Shown one piece after another: positions 8,437 to 17,930 of a stretch of DNA of 64,000 nucleotides. The first letter of the stretch is position 1. Each line of letters begins with the position of its first letter. The translations under genes and the position numbers were made by a program. The DNA is taken from positions 124,001 to 188,000 of the forward strand of contig NZ_RQGQ01000016.1 in the NCBI RefSeq assembly GCF_004770265.1, written 5' to 3'. The stretch comes from Leptospira congkakensis (GTDB taxonomy: Bacteria; Spirochaetota; Leptospiria; Leptospirales; Leptospiraceae). The notes beneath the pieces were generated by a model that did no database searches, was not told the origin of the DNA, and saw only the letters and a list, made by a program, of their open reading frames with translations.

Positions 8437-10257
8437 TCAGGAAGGTAATTTGGGCGCGTAGTGGATTCTGATCAAAGAAATATCATCGATGACTTGCCCT
8501 AAGGATTCAATTTGTTTGGTAATGGCGAGTAAATTGCCTTTTGTGGATTCAACAAGATTCAGAAACATTTGTTCATCCGAGTTGATTTCCCATTTGCCAG
8601 TGTCATCTAAATGGAGTAAGTCGTCTTTTCCATCGGAGCCAACGATGAGCACATCTTCCGATTCCAATTGGAATTTCATTATGTTTTGGATGGGTGTCGC
8701 GCCTAAGGTACCTAGTTTTCTGTAAGAAACCTCTGCTTGGAGGTATTCAGCTTTTTCCTTTCTATACAAAACAATGGGTGGGTGTTCTGCATTCAAAAAG
8801 TATAATTTTCCTGTATCTTCTTCGATTAGGCCCATCGTTAGTGAAACAAGCATCGTTCCATCAAAGGCTTCGAAGATCTGATGCATTTCTTGTAGGCTGG
8901 ATTTTAACCAGTCTTCTGGTCCAGTTTGTTCATACCCTGGATTTGTTTTTGTTCTTTGGACAATCGATTGGAATACGGCCCCAAATACTAGGGCACCACC
9001 AGCCCCTTGCATTGACTTTCCCATGGCGTCTGCATTGGCAAAAAGTAAAAACTTTCGTTTTTGTAAAACAATGGAATGAGAGATATTGATATCTCCCCCT
9101 ATATCATATCTTACGTCTTTATATTCAAAAACTTTTTTTTGTCGAACAAGATGATCCACTTCTAATTGGTTTGAAACCACATCGTTGATTGCCAGAGGGC
9201 TTAATAACTGATAGGTGAGAAAGTAATCTCCATCTTGTTGAATTTTAAGTTTGCTAATGTCTTGTAAGGATTGGTTGAGTTCGTTGGTTCTTAGAGTAAC
9301 TTTTTCCTCTAATCCTTCGTTGAGATTTGTGATTTCTTCATACATCTCTTTTAGTTTCGTAATCACAGAATTAAGATAAAATGCTTGTTTGGCGAAATCA
9401 TCACTGGATTTGGGAGTGACCACTACATCAAAATTTCCTTTGGATAATTCTCCTAAAGATCTACTTGTTTCGTTTAGACCCTCATTTACTGATCTGGCAA
9501 CCACATAAGAACATACGATGAGAGGAACGATAAAAATAAAGGAAACAGTGACAATGGGGATCATTGGATCTGTAACAGCAATTTCACCCATTGCTAATGA
9601 ATATAAAATATAAGAAAAAATAACAAATGGAAGAGCCGCCAGACTAAAAAAGGCGACGAGAATCCTTGAGAAATAATTGAACTTGGGAATGTCCCTTTCT
9701 TGGAGTTCTATATTTTTGATTTGTGGAAGATCAAACAAACGACGAATACAACTTTCGGAAATAAAATAATAAGTTACAAAGGAAATGGGTGCAATCATGA
9801 CAAAGGTAAAAATGGCAGAGCGAGCAACTGAAGGCATATAAGCCACTAAATGGAAAAACAAAAGACTAATCGGAATTACACCAGATAACCAACGTATTAC
9901 AATGATGATGGCTTCTAATAATGGGTATCGAAAAAGAAGGATTTTAACCGATTTAGCATATTCGAATTCTTCTTTTGACAAAGGCACTCCAGGTTTTGGA
10001 ATGGAAATCCTTTCAATTTTAGCATATACGTATTTGAGTAAAAGTTGGCGGACAAAAGTTCCTAGGAGACCGATTCCTGTGGCGAACACTACACAAAGGG
10101 CAATGAAGATTCGCCAATGTGCCGGTTCCATTTTTTGTGTGATGATGGCATAATAGACTGCGAAGGGCACAGGAACCGTATGAGTGAACGCTTCGAGTTT
10201 TAGGGTTAGATCCCAGAATAGAGTTTCTCGTTTCACGTATTCACCTGATCTAACCAA
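8437..10257 (-). CDS. membrane PP2C-type (SpoIIE/RsbU) serine phosphatase with HAMP
   Basis: A 606-residue signalling phosphatase. Residues 1-250 contain about six membrane helices, then a HAMP-like linker (about 255-310), a coiled coil (about 310-350) and a SpoIIE/PP2C domain to the end. Metal-binding acidic motifs are visible: the Asp in LFANADAMGKSM, and the GSDGKDDLL near the C-terminus. Such proteins usually dephosphorylate an anti-anti-sigma factor in a partner-switching pathway; no STAS protein or anti-sigma kinase is encoded nearby, so the partner is elsewhere. Confidence 0.88.
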   Translation of the reverse strand: MVRSGEYVKRETLFWDLTLKLEAFTHTVPVPFAVYYAIITQKMEPAHWRIFIALCVVFATGIGLLGTFVRQLLLKYVYAKIERISIPKPGVPLSKEEFEYAKSVKILLFRYPLLEAIIIVIRWLSGVIPISLLFFHLVAYMPSVARSAIFTFVMIAPISFVTYYFISESCIRRLFDLPQIKNIELQERDIPKFNYFSRILVAFFSLAALPFVIFSYILYSLAMGEIAVTDPMIPIVTVSFIFIVPLIVCSYVVARSVNEGLNETSRSLGELSKGNFDVVVTPKSSDDFAKQAFYLNSVITKLKEMYEEITNLNEGLEEKVTLRTNELNQSLQDISKLKIQQDGDYFLTYQLLSPLAINDVVSNQLEVDHLVRQKKVFEYKDVRYDIGGDINISHSIVLQKRKFLLFANADAMGKSMQGAGGALVFGAVFQSIVQRTKTNPGYEQTGPEDWLKSSLQEMHQIFEAFDGTMLVSLTMGLIEEDTGKLYFLNAEHPPIVLYRKEKAEYLQAEVSYRKLGTLGATPIQNIMKFQLESEDVLIVGSDGKDDLLHLDDTGKWEINSDEQMFLNLVESTKGNLLAITKQIESLGQVIDDISLIRIHYAPKLPS

Positions 10258-10399
10258 TATCGGAATTTCCGTAGTTTAGCTCTTAGTCCCGAGAGAACTT
10301 ATGACAAAAAAATTAGAATGTCAAGCCAAGTCCCACTCCCAACTTGAGAAATCATAATTCCTTACTTAAAGTTAGTTTTGGAAATATTCTAATTTGTTC

Positions 10400-10427
10400 T
10401 TGGATGATTCTAGACCTTTGTTATAAC
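10400..10427 (+). promoter_or_regulatory. possible sigma70 promoter giving a leaderless transcript
   Basis: TTGGAT at 10400-10405 and TATAAC at 10422-10427 are separated by 16 bp, and the ATG of the chemoreceptor is only 6 bp after the -10. No Shine-Dalgarno is present before that ATG. Confidence 0.3.
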
Positions 10428-10433
10428 GAATCT

Positions 10434-12122
10434 ATGCGCAAGAATCTGCCCGTAACTGACCAAGAAATCGAGTTCTCTGAAGGAACAAAGATCACTTCCA
10501 AAACAGATTTAAAAGGAATCATCACTTATGTGAATGCAGATTTTTTACGTGTCAGTGGATATTCGGAAGAGGAACTCCTCGGTGAACCACACAATCTCAT
10601 CCGTCATCCCGATATGCCTAAGTTAGCTTTCCAAGATTTGTGGGACACCATCAAGGCCGAAAACTCTTGGGTGGGTGTCGTCAAAAATCGAGCAAAGTCT
10701 GGTGATTTTTATTGGGTCGATGCCAATGTTTCTCCCATTTACGAAGACGGAAAACATGTGGGTTATATGTCAGTACGAACCAAGGCCACTAGAGAACAAA
10801 TTCGCGCGGCTGAAAGTCTTTATAACAAAATCAATTCTGGAAAATGGAAACCAGAGAAGATAGGAATTTTGGCGGGAATGTCTACCCGGACAACATTTTT
10901 GATACAAACTATTGTTAGTGGATTTTTGCTCGTTTTGTTTTCTCAAAAATCAAATTTAAATTTTCCATATTTGAGTGATCCTTTGTATCTCGGAATTGGT
11001 TTTGCCATCTTTTTCCTTGTAGCGGGATTCGGTTATCGGAAGGTCGCAAGAAATTCTCAGTCGTATTTAAGGGCAAAAGAATATTTAGAGAATTTGAATC
11101 GGGGAAAACTCAAATTTGATGTGGATATGGAAAATGTTGGAGAATATTCGGATTTACTTAATTTGATTCGAAAAACGCAGGTAGAATTTCGGGGGATGAT
11201 TTCTCAACTCATTGGGAATGCCGAAATTGTAAAATCGCAAATCTCTGGACTGACCCATGCTGTAGAACATATCCACGTTGCTTTTCAAGAACTTTCGAAT
11301 GCTATGTTTACTCTTGCCGATTCTAGTAATATCACTCGGGAGAGTTCCGAAAGTATCTTTCATCAAATGGATTCTTTAAACCACCTAATTGGTAGTATAC
11401 GATCGGAGTCCAATACAGTTCAGGTGGAATCAACAGAAGCCTATGAGTTTTCCATTTTGGGTAAGGAACGTTCTGACAAAGCCATAACTCAGTTCAATAA
11501 AGCCAAAAAACAAATTATCAAAACTTCGGAAACCATCAAAGATTTGGGTGAAAAAACAAAGGTCATTCGAAAAATTACAGAAACTATTGCCGCCATTTCT
11601 GAAAAAACCAACTTACTATCCTTAAACGCATCCATCGAATCAGCAAGGGCAGGTGAAGCAGGAAAAGGTTTTGCCGTGGTTGCTGGTGAAGTGGGGAAAC
11701 TCGCAGAACAGTCGAACAAATCTGTAAAAGAAATTTCTGCTTTTATCGCCGAGTTGACATCCAAAATTTTACAAACAGTGACTGATATCCAAGACGGACT
11801 GAACGAAGTAGAAGTCGGATCCTTAGAGTTTGAAACCGTTCAAATAGAAATGGATAAAATTTTAAAGAACGCAGAAGAAACCAAAGTCAGTGCAGAAAAA
11901 ATTCATGGTTCCACAGAAGGGACAGAGTCAATGTCGGGTAGTGTTTTAGGAAATATTGAAAAAATCCAAACCCAACTGGTTCATACTTCTTCTATCGTTG
12001 AAGAGTTGTCAGCTGCCGCCAATGAACAAAAACAAACCATTGCTGCTATTGAAGGATCCATTTCCAATTTGGTACAAGTAGCAGATCGATTGGACTCTGT
12101 GGCATTTCGATTTCAGTTTTAA
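10434..12122 (+). CDS. Aer-like aerotaxis/redox chemoreceptor (PAS + MCP signalling domain)
   Basis: From the ATG at 10434 the protein has an N-terminal PAS domain very close to that of E. coli Aer: RHPDMP, then W.GVVKNR.K.GD.YWV. The Aer residues implicated in FAD binding (Arg, His and Asp of RHPD, and the Trp of SWVGVVKN) are present. Two hydrophobic segments (about residues 150-205) form a membrane anchor without a periplasmic ligand domain, again as in Aer. The C-terminal half is a helical methyl-accepting chemotaxis signalling domain whose tip reads [20 protein letters not shown], a variant of the usual tip. An upstream in-frame TTG would add 30 unconserved residues. The expected role is swimming toward favourable oxygen or redox levels through CheA/CheW, encoded elsewhere. 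Confidence 0.9.
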   Translation: MRKNLPVTDQEIEFSEGTKITSKTDLKGIITYVNADFLRVSGYSEEELLGEPHNLIRHPDMPKLAFQDLWDTIKAENSWVGVVKNRAKSGDFYWVDANVSPIYEDGKHVGYMSVRTKATREQIRAAESLYNKINSGKWKPEKIGILAGMSTRTTFLIQTIVSGFLLVLFSQKSNLNFPYLSDPLYLGIGFAIFFLVAGFGYRKVARNSQSYLRAKEYLENLNRGKLKFDVDMENVGEYSDLLNLIRKTQVEFRGMISQLIGNAEIVKSQISGLTHAVEHIHVAFQELSNAMFTLADSSNITRESSESIFHQMDSLNHLIGSIRSESNTVQVESTEAYEFSILGKERSDKAITQFNKAKKQIIKTSETIKDLGEKTKVIRKITETIAAISEKTNLLSLNASIESARAGEAGKGFAVVAGEVGKLAEQSNKSVKEISAFIAELTSKILQTVTDIQDGLNEVEVGSLEFETVQIEMDKILKNAEETKVSAEKIHGSTEGTESMSGSVLGNIEKIQTQLVHTSSIVEELSAAANEQKQTIAAIEGSISNLVQVADRLDSVAFRFQF

Positions 12123-12167
12123 AGAATATAGAAGATTGAACTAGAAGTTAAATGTTGTTAAGATATT

Positions 12168-12190
12168 TTTGGTTCGCGTAAGGAACCAAA
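12168..12190. terminator. hairpin after the Aer-like gene
   Basis: Perfect 8-bp arms TTTGGTTC and GAACCAAA around a 7-nt loop GCGTAAG, in the gap between the chemoreceptor and the convergent thiolase gene. Confidence 0.5.
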
Positions 12191-12203
12191 TGAAGGATTT
12201 GAA

Positions 12204-12236
12204 AAAGAGGAATCGGGATCAAACCGACTCCTCTTT
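12204..12236. terminator. hairpin at the end of the thiolase operon
   Basis: Arms AAAGAGGA-A-TCGG and CCGA-C-TCCTCTTT (12 bp with one mismatch) around GATCAAA. It lies 10 bp past the thiolase stop on the minus strand, with A-rich and T-rich flanks, and could terminate both converging transcripts. Confidence 0.55.
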
Positions 12237-12245
12237 GAATTTGTT

Positions 12246-13511
12246 TTACTTTCCTAAGATGAACACGAAGTTCGTAGTCGCAGATCCACCGATGTTGAGC
12301 ATAAGGCCATTTTTAGCACCTTTTACTTGGTAATCACCAGCTGTGTTTGTGACTTGTTTGTAGAGGTCGAGCATCATACGAACCCCAGAAGCACCAACCG
12401 GGTGACCCACACCAATGAGTCCACCAGATGGATTGATTGGTTTTTTACCACCAAAGTCAATCGTTCCTTCTTCGATTGCGATGTGTTCTTTTCCTGGTTC
12501 TGAGATTCCAAATGCAGAAATCGCAGCGTATTCAGAAGAAGTAAAACAGTCATGTGTTTCAAACACATCAATGTTTTTTACATCTAAGTCAGCACGTTTG
12601 TAAGCATCTTTTACTGTTTGGCGAGTCCATGGAAGGATGTATTTGTCCCCAACGGATTCTTGTTTTTTTGCTTCAAAAGTAATTGGTGCTACGCGGTGAC
12701 CCCATCCTTTCACTCGAGGGATGTCATCTACTTTGCGGCCAGTTTTTTTAGCGTATTCTTTCGTATAATCTTTGGATGCAAGGATTGTGACAGCAGCACC
12801 ATCTGTTACTTGGGAACAGTCAGTGATACAAAGTCTTCCACCCACAGCCATATTGTTATCTCCACCGCGAGCCATTGCATGTTCTTTGTTCATGAACCAT
12901 GTACGAGTTTGTGCTTTCGGGTTACGTTTTGCGTTTGCGTAGTTGATACGAGAAATTTCAGCAAGAGCATCCATAAAACGTTCTTCTTTTAGTTCGTAAC
13001 GTTCTAGGATTACGTCTGCTAGTTTTCCGAAAAGTTTAGGGAAAGGAAATTGAACTCCCTTCGCTTCTTTATCGTAGTATGCAGCTGTTCCAAGAAAGTC
13101 ACCACCCACAGAAGAAGAAACTGTTTTCATTACTTCCACACCAAGAACAATCGCTAGATCGTAATCTTCAGCACGGATATGTGTGATGGCAGCATCAAGG
13201 GCAACAGAACCAGAAGCACAAGCGGCTTCGTAACGAGCACCAGGAACTCCAAAAAGAGCTGGGTTTACTTCTGTAAGAAAAGCACCCAAGTGACCTTGGT
13301 TGGCATACTGTTCTGCATCGAAGTTACCAACAAACACAGCCACACGGTTTTCTTTGTTCAATCGTTTGATTTCATCATAACTGATGCCGACTTTTTCAAG
13401 AGCATCATCTAATACTTCACGCATCATGGACATAAAGGTTTTTCCTTCTTTTGTCCAGTTTCTTTGGAAGTCGGTTTGTTCTCCGCCTAATACGAATACT
13501 TTTTCACTCAT
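12246..13511 (-). CDS. thiolase-family acetyl-CoA acyltransferase
   Basis: A 421-residue thiolase. The nucleophilic Cys is C98 in [12 protein letters not shown] and the C-terminal catalytic His lies in GHPVGASG. The last catalytic segment is [15 protein letters not shown], lacking the usual C-terminal CxG Cys, which places it nearer the SCP-x/SCP2-thiolase side of the family than classical FadA. It probably cleaves 3-ketoacyl-CoA or makes acetoacetyl-type products. A good AGGAG precedes the start. It follows the 3-hydroxyacyl-CoA dehydrogenase gene by 13 bp, so the pair carries out consecutive beta-oxidation-type steps. Confidence 0.88.
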   Translation of the reverse strand: MSEKVFVLGGEQTDFQRNWTKEGKTFMSMMREVLDDALEKVGISYDEIKRLNKENRVAVFVGNFDAEQYANQGHLGAFLTEVNPALFGVPGARYEAACASGSVALDAAITHIRAEDYDLAIVLGVEVMKTVSSSVGGDFLGTAAYYDKEAKGVQFPFPKLFGKLADVILERYELKEERFMDALAEISRINYANAKRNPKAQTRTWFMNKEHAMARGGDNNMAVGGRLCITDCSQVTDGAAVTILASKDYTKEYAKKTGRKVDDIPRVKGWGHRVAPITFEAKKQESVGDKYILPWTRQTVKDAYKRADLDVKNIDVFETHDCFTSSEYAAISAFGISEPGKEHIAIEEGTIDFGGKKPINPSGGLIGVGHPVGASGVRMMLDLYKQVTNTAGDYQVKGAKNGLMLNIGGSATTNFVFILGK

Positions 13512-13524
13512 ATGATACTCCTAA

Positions 13525-14835
13525 TTAACCTTTGAATAGGGATCTTGCATCCAGTTTGTCGCCAAGTTCGTAGAACTTTTTGCCTTCTTTTGCATCTTTT
13601 AAAAGTTTTGGAACTGGTATTTTAGACTCTTCCATCATCTTAATTGTTTCTTTTGGTCCACCAAGGAAATCAACGAAAGCAGAAGCAGGAACCCAGTTAA
13701 AACCGAAACCCATAGCGCCGTCTGTGTTTTCTTTTGTATCAACCACTTCTCCTACGAGAGAGAGTGAGTAACTGATGTAACGTGAAATGAAGTAACGAGC
13801 GATTTCTGCTTCGAAGCCACTAGCTTTTTTTACTACTTCCATTGCACCTTTGTAATCAGAGTCTTTGATTTTTTGGCGAGCTTCTTTGATAAAAGGAATA
13901 TCAAATTTTGGGTACGGATCGTATTCACCAGTTTTGATATTGTAAACAAACTTCTCACGTTTTCCGTCAGCGTGTTTCACAACTTTAGTGAGACCACCAC
14001 CAGACTTCATACCGAGTTTACCAGCATCGATTAACTTTTGGAAGTAACCTGGAAGTTTGAATGTTTCGTGTGCTTCGTCTTTTGTGTTGTCGTAGATATT
14101 GTCTACGATGGCTTTGTGAACATCAAGTCCGACGAAGTCAGCTGTGGCGAGTGGGCCCATGGCACGACCTGTGTAACCAGACATGATTTCGTCCATAAGT
14201 GCAATTCCACCTTTGTCAGCATACTTCTCTGCAAAGTGAGCCACTTCGTTCATCAACTGAAATCCGATGCGGTTTCCAGCAAATGCAGGAGTGTCATTTG
14301 TATAAACAACGGCACGACCTAGAACTTTGTCTAGATATTCACCTAACGCTTGTGTGACTTTTTTATCATTTCCTGAGTGAGTTACGAGTTCACAAAGGAT
14401 CATTTTATAAGGAGGGTTAAAAAAATGCGTTCCGTAATAGTGTTTTTGACCATCTTCATCGTAAGCTTTTGCCAAACGACCGATGGAAAGTCCAGAAGAC
14501 ACAGTGGAAACGATGGTTCCGGGACGACGAGCCTTTGCAATACGAGTGTTGATCGGTTCTTTAACTTCGTAACTTTCCGCCACGAGTTCAAAAACCCAAT
14601 CTGACTCTGCGACAGCTTTTTCCAGATCCGCATCGTAGGAACCAGGGATCATTCTTGCGCGGATTGTATCCGTTTTTACGGATGCGACAGCGGCTTCGAT
14701 ACCCTGTTTTGCTTTTTCAACATCTCTAGCGAGCATATGGACTTTAGCACCACCGAAGGCAGCAATGACGCCCGCACTTCCAGAACCCATGGCTCCGTTG
14801 GCACCTAAAATCGTGACAGTTTTGATTTCTCTCAT
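13525..14835 (-). CDS. 3-hydroxyacyl-CoA dehydrogenase
   Basis: NAD-dependent oxidation of L-3-hydroxyacyl-CoA to 3-ketoacyl-CoA. The Rossmann nucleotide-binding loop is GANGAMGSG (residues 11-19); the two-domain 3HCDH layout continues with the [10 protein letters not shown] motif (His of the catalytic dyad with a downstream Glu) and a second helical dimerisation domain. At 436 residues it is a stand-alone dehydrogenase without the hydratase half of FadB. The thiolase gene is directly downstream on the same strand. The gene-free GC-rich island begins just upstream of its start. Confidence 0.9.
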   Translation of the reverse strand: MREIKTVTILGANGAMGSGSAGVIAAFGGAKVHMLARDVEKAKQGIEAAVASVKTDTIRARMIPGSYDADLEKAVAESDWVFELVAESYEVKEPINTRIAKARRPGTIVSTVSSGLSIGRLAKAYDEDGQKHYYGTHFFNPPYKMILCELVTHSGNDKKVTQALGEYLDKVLGRAVVYTNDTPAFAGNRIGFQLMNEVAHFAEKYADKGGIALMDEIMSGYTGRAMGPLATADFVGLDVHKAIVDNIYDNTKDEAHETFKLPGYFQKLIDAGKLGMKSGGGLTKVVKHADGKREKFVYNIKTGEYDPYPKFDIPFIKEARQKIKDSDYKGAMEVVKKASGFEAEIARYFISRYISYSLSLVGEVVDTKENTDGAMGFGFNWVPASAFVDFLGGPKETIKMMEESKIPVPKLLKDAKEGKKFYELGDKLDARSLFKG

Positions 14836-14904
14836 GAAGGAATTTCCGAATCTAATTTTTACTTACCGTTCTAGAAAGCCAAGGTGACAGGAAAATCGTT
14901 TTTT

Positions 14905-15210
14905 TTTGTCAGATTTGTTACAAAATGGGGGCGTTGGGGGGTGGTGGAGTGGGTACAATTTCCCCGCCCGATTTGAGGGTGGGGAACTAGACCCGCCACC
15001 CAATGGTTCTCCTCTATCACGCCCCGCCGTTTTCCGCATTCCCTTTCCTAAAATCCCCGTTTTTCTTTTTGAAAAGTTCATAGTTGGCGCTTTAGGGCAC
15101 CCGGGCGGGCTCTCTCCGGGGTCCGCGCGTTCGCTCCCGTCCTCGTAAGGCTTACAGCCTACTCGGACCAAGCCCTCCGGATCCCTGGTGCAGAACCGGG
15201 AGTTCAGAAA
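14905..15210. repeat. GC-rich, hairpin-rich intergenic island (candidate interspersed repeat)
   Basis: A stretch visibly richer in G and C than everything around it. It holds at least two folded elements: arms TTCCCC-g-CCC and GGG-t-GGGGAA at 14960-14986, and a hairpin at 15139-15168 with outer arms GTCC/GGAC, a symmetric TC/TC internal loop and an inner stem closing on TTACA. The open frames across it on both strands (Pro/Gly/Arg/Trp-rich) look like by-products of composition, not proteins. I expect it to be a repeated element of this genome but cannot test that here. Confidence 0.45.
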
Positions 15211-15265
15211 AAATTAGAAACGAGCTTTGTTTGTGATCATTTGTAGAAGGTTCAAAATCAAATCC

Positions 15266-15332
15266 TAGCGCCAGCGGTAGTAGCGGAAATCCTTTCGCCA
15301 TGCGAAAGATTGGAGCGGATAACGCGGTCGGT
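15266..15332. repeat. second hairpin-bearing intergenic repeat candidate
   Basis: Contains the perfect 7-bp stem CTTTCGC / GCGAAAG with loop CAT at 15292-15308, extended by AAT/ATT across a one-base bulge and flanked by several AGCGG and GCGG-type words. The compact structure and GC-rich core within AT-rich DNA look like a short palindromic repeat unit. Copy number is unknown. Confidence 0.4.
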
Positions 15333-15369
15333 TTTAGATTTAGTGTTTATCAACGGATGGATTCGAGGC

Positions 15370-15402
15370 GCCCAAAAGGAAAATCAAAAATTCCGTTTGG
15401 GC
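15370..15402. terminator. hairpin after the DUF2721 gene
   Basis: Arms GCCCAAA and TTTGGGC with an inner GGAA/TTCC stem, 28 bp past the stop of the minus-strand DUF2721 gene. No strong T-tract follows on the minus strand. Confidence 0.4.
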
Positions 15403-15430
15403 TTTGTTTCGGGTAATGATTTTCTGACTT

Positions 15431-15931
15431 TTATTTCTCTTGCACTTCTCTTTCTAAAAATTCCGTAAATTCAATCTGTCGATTAATAAATGTTAGATTG
15501 TATCTACTTTCATAAAAAAGAAGAGCACTGGCCAAAAATAGACAAATCCCACCGGTGATTGCTGCAACAGTAGGGATATAGGCATAGTCTTTGGCAAAAG
15601 CAAGAGTGATGGCAAGTGTCAGACTTGAAATCACAAAGAGGGAAGTTGCCAAATACAAAAAAGCCATGGAACGTTGGATGAGGACTGCACGTTTTTTTTG
15701 GACAGAAAGTTGTTGGCGGAGGTAGACCATTCGCTCTTTTTGAAATCCTCTTTTGCCTTCGAGTAGTAATTCCACTTCTGATTTTAAAAGATTCACGCGA
15801 TCAAAAATACGTCCAAGCCTGTTGGCTGTGGAAAATATCAAACTAGCGCAGGCGGAAACAAGGACTGCTGGGGTGATCATACCGGAAAGGATTTCAGAGT
15901 TGGAAAATGATTCGAACATAAGGAATAGCAT
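15431..15931 (-). CDS. DUF2721 family membrane protein
   Basis: A 166-residue inner-membrane protein with three hydrophobic segments (about residues 14-36, 88-112 and 120-145). The N-terminal ITPAVLVSACASLIFSTANR followed by a helix with RxxRIFDRV is the DUF2721 pattern. The function of this family is not known. An alternative start four residues later cannot be excluded. It is transcribed away from the crotonase gene. Confidence 0.75.
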   Translation of the reverse strand: MLFLMFESFSNSEILSGMITPAVLVSACASLIFSTANRLGRIFDRVNLLKSEVELLLEGKRGFQKERMVYLRQQLSVQKKRAVLIQRSMAFLYLATSLFVISSLTLAITLAFAKDYAYIPTVAAITGGICLFLASALLFYESRYNLTFINRQIEFTEFLEREVQEK

Positions 15932-16042
15932 AGTGGGGATCGTTCGTTTTGAAAGGAAAAAATGGAATGGCTTATTCGCGAAGAGCCGGCTTTGAAGTCA
16001 AAATTTGGTAACGGTGGGGAGGTTATGGAAGTAATTTTTTCA

Positions 16043-16063
16043 TAGCCCCTTTTTTAAGGGCTA
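16043..16063. other. stem-loop in the divergent DUF2721/crotonase promoter region
   Basis: Arms TAGCCC and GGGCTA around a T-rich 9-nt loop, 75 bp before the crotonase ATG. It could be a terminator or a leader structure; orientation does not decide. Confidence 0.3.
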
Positions 16064-16137
16064 GACAAATAATAAACAAACTCGATGATTTATGAAAATA
16101 GACCATTTGGTTCACTTTTGGTGGTAGGAGTTTCTAC

Positions 16138-16932
16138 ATGGATCATTCTCAATTGGTAACAACCGAAAAAAGAGAAAACTTATTTCTCATTTGTTTCAAT
16201 CGCCCGGAAGAACGAAATGCAGTAAATATGGAAATGATTCAGCAACTGAGTCATGCATTCACAGAATATGAAAATGATCCAACTTCCAGGTGCGCTGTTT
16301 TGTATGCGAATGGTAAACATTTTACCTTTGGTCTCCAGCTCGAAGAAGTGAGTAAGGCTTTATTGGAACAGGGTAGGTTACAATTTCCAAAAGGATCCGT
16401 TGATCCTTTCGGTGTTGGTTTTTCCGATAGAAAACGAACCAAACCTTTGGTAACGGCAGTGCATGGATTTTGTCTCACCTTAGGCATTGAACTTATGTTA
16501 GCATCCGATATTGTGATTGCTGCCGAGAAAACTAGATTTGCACAAATGGAAGTGCAAAGAGGAATCCTCCCTTTTGGAGGAGCAACCATTCGATTTATTA
16601 AGACTGCAGGTTGGGGTAATTCTATGCGTTATCTCCTGACAGGAGATGACTTTGGAACGGAAGAAGCTTTTCGGATGGGTCTTGTCCAAGAGGTAGTTCC
16701 TAAAAAAGAACTATTAGATCGTGCATTGTTGTTGGCCTCAAAAATATCCAAACAAGCTCCTTTAGCAGTAAGAGCGGTGATTGCGAATGCAAAAAAATCT
16801 TTGGAAGAAGGCGAAAACCAGGCAATCGAAGAACTCAGTCCTCTCGCAATTGCACTATTACAAACCGAAGATGGGAAAGAAGGCGTGAAGTCCTTTTTAG
16901 AGAGACGTGAGCCAATTTATTTAGGTAGATAG
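16138..16932 (+). CDS. enoyl-CoA hydratase/isomerase (crotonase) family protein
   Basis: A 264-residue crotonase-fold protein acting on acyl-CoA thioesters. The oxyanion-hole segment is HFTFGLQLEE (residues 61-70) and the first catalytic Glu is retained as E138 in QMEVQRGILPFGG. The second Glu of classical enoyl-CoA hydratase (Glu164 of the rat enzyme) aligns by eye with R164 here, so simple hydration is doubtful and an isomerase or another crotonase reaction is more likely. It is not linked to the beta-oxidation pair 2.6 kb away. A weak terminator hairpin follows the stop. Confidence 0.85.
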   Translation: MDHSQLVTTEKRENLFLICFNRPEERNAVNMEMIQQLSHAFTEYENDPTSRCAVLYANGKHFTFGLQLEEVSKALLEQGRLQFPKGSVDPFGVGFSDRKRTKPLVTAVHGFCLTLGIELMLASDIVIAAEKTRFAQMEVQRGILPFGGATIRFIKTAGWGNSMRYLLTGDDFGTEEAFRMGLVQEVVPKKELLDRALLLASKISKQAPLAVRAVIANAKKSLEEGENQAIEELSPLAIALLQTEDGKEGVKSFLERREPIYLGR

Positions 16933-16939
16933 GATCGAA

Positions 16940-16952
16940 CAACTGTTAGTTG
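16940..16952 (+). terminator. short terminator after the crotonase gene
   Basis: Arms CAACT and AGTTG around GTT, followed by GGTTTCTTT, between the crotonase stop and the convergent dihydrouridine synthase gene. Confidence 0.4.
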
Positions 16953-16972
16953 GGTTTCTTTATGCATGAGTT

Positions 16973-17917
16973 CTATCCCGCAGTCACGGGAGAGTGCAGA
17001 TACTTTGTAAAAGCATCCAGGTTTGTGAATCGTTTAACGGTTTCAAAATCCTTTTCGGCTTCTGGATATTGACGAGATAAATAGTGTAACCACTGTTTGA
17101 TTCTTCCGGCTCGACTTTTTGCTTCCATATCGGCTTCTAAACTTTGCCAATACTGAAATAAAATTTCTTTCATTTCTTCCCAAGTAAGGCTTTGGTTTCT
17201 CTCTCCTTGAATCATCAAGGCAAGTGCGGGGTTGGCAACAACTCCTCTTCCAATCATAATGTCTGTGCAACCAGAAACTTCAAGACACCTTTTGGCATCT
17301 TCCACATTCCAGATTTCTCCGTTAGCAACTACGGGAACTTTGACTGTAGAACGAATTTTTGTAATCCAATCCCAATAGGCAGGAGGTTTGTATCCGTCTG
17401 TTTTGGTTCTTGCATGGACTACAATTTCTTCGGCTCCTCCGTCTTCTAAAGCCTTTGCACAAACAAGCGCTGGTTCGGCGGAATCATATCCCAGTCGCAT
17501 CTTAGCAGTCACGGGAATTTCTTTAGGCACTGCCCTACGAATCGCATTTACAATCGCAAACATTAGATCGGGTTCTTTGAGGAGAGCGGCACCTCCTCGG
17601 TTTCTGTTCACAGTAGGGGCAGGACATCCAAAATTAATATCGATTCCATAGGCACCAAGAGACGCCACCTTACTTGCGTTTTCTGCCATACAAATGGGAT
17701 CCGAACCCAAAAGTTGTACTTTCACAGGAACCCCTGCTTTAGTTTTGCAATCTTCATACAACTCGGGAACATAACGGTAAAACCGGTGAGAGGGGAGAAG
17801 GGTATCGTTTACTCGAATGAATTCGCTGACACATTCATCAAACCCACCTACGCGTGTTAGTGTATCGCGTAAGCGGTAATCGAGAAGTCCTTCCATAGGT
17901 GCAAGTAAGATACGCAA
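16973..17917 (-). CDS. tRNA-dihydrouridine synthase (DusC-like)
   Basis: An FMN- and NADPH-dependent enzyme reducing specific uridines in the tRNA D-loop. The N-terminal LAPMEGLLDYRLR, the catalytic Cys C98 in NFGCPAPTVNRNRGGAAL, and the phosphate-binding GRGVVANP are those of the Dus family; the overall spacing matches DusC best. The start is TTG at 17917, chosen because LRILLAPMEG is the conserved beginning and no ATG lies closer upstream. It begins 13 bp after the stop of the ThDP enzyme gene and may be read with it. Confidence 0.9.
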   Translation of the reverse strand: MRILLAPMEGLLDYRLRDTLTRVGGFDECVSEFIRVNDTLLPSHRFYRYVPELYEDCKTKAGVPVKVQLLGSDPICMAENASKVASLGAYGIDINFGCPAPTVNRNRGGAALLKEPDLMFAIVNAIRRAVPKEIPVTAKMRLGYDSAEPALVCAKALEDGGAEEIVVHARTKTDGYKPPAYWDWITKIRSTVKVPVVANGEIWNVEDAKRCLEVSGCTDIMIGRGVVANPALALMIQGERNQSLTWEEMKEILFQYWQSLEADMEAKSRAGRIKQWLHYLSRQYPEAEKDFETVKRFTNLDAFTKYLHSPVTAG

Positions 17918-17930
17918 AAGAAAAATGACC

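Noticed and set aside
12618..12992. Plus-strand frame opposite the thiolase gene
   Set aside because: Cys/Phe/Ser-rich antisense shadow of a conserved gene; no Shine-Dalgarno or domain.
14863..15171. Open frames on both strands through the GC-rich island (minus 14863-15171, plus 14906-15148)
   Set aside because: Translations are Pro/Gly/Arg/Trp-rich with no domain or good start; the sequence is better explained as structured non-coding DNA. Long frames in GC-rich DNA are expected by chance.
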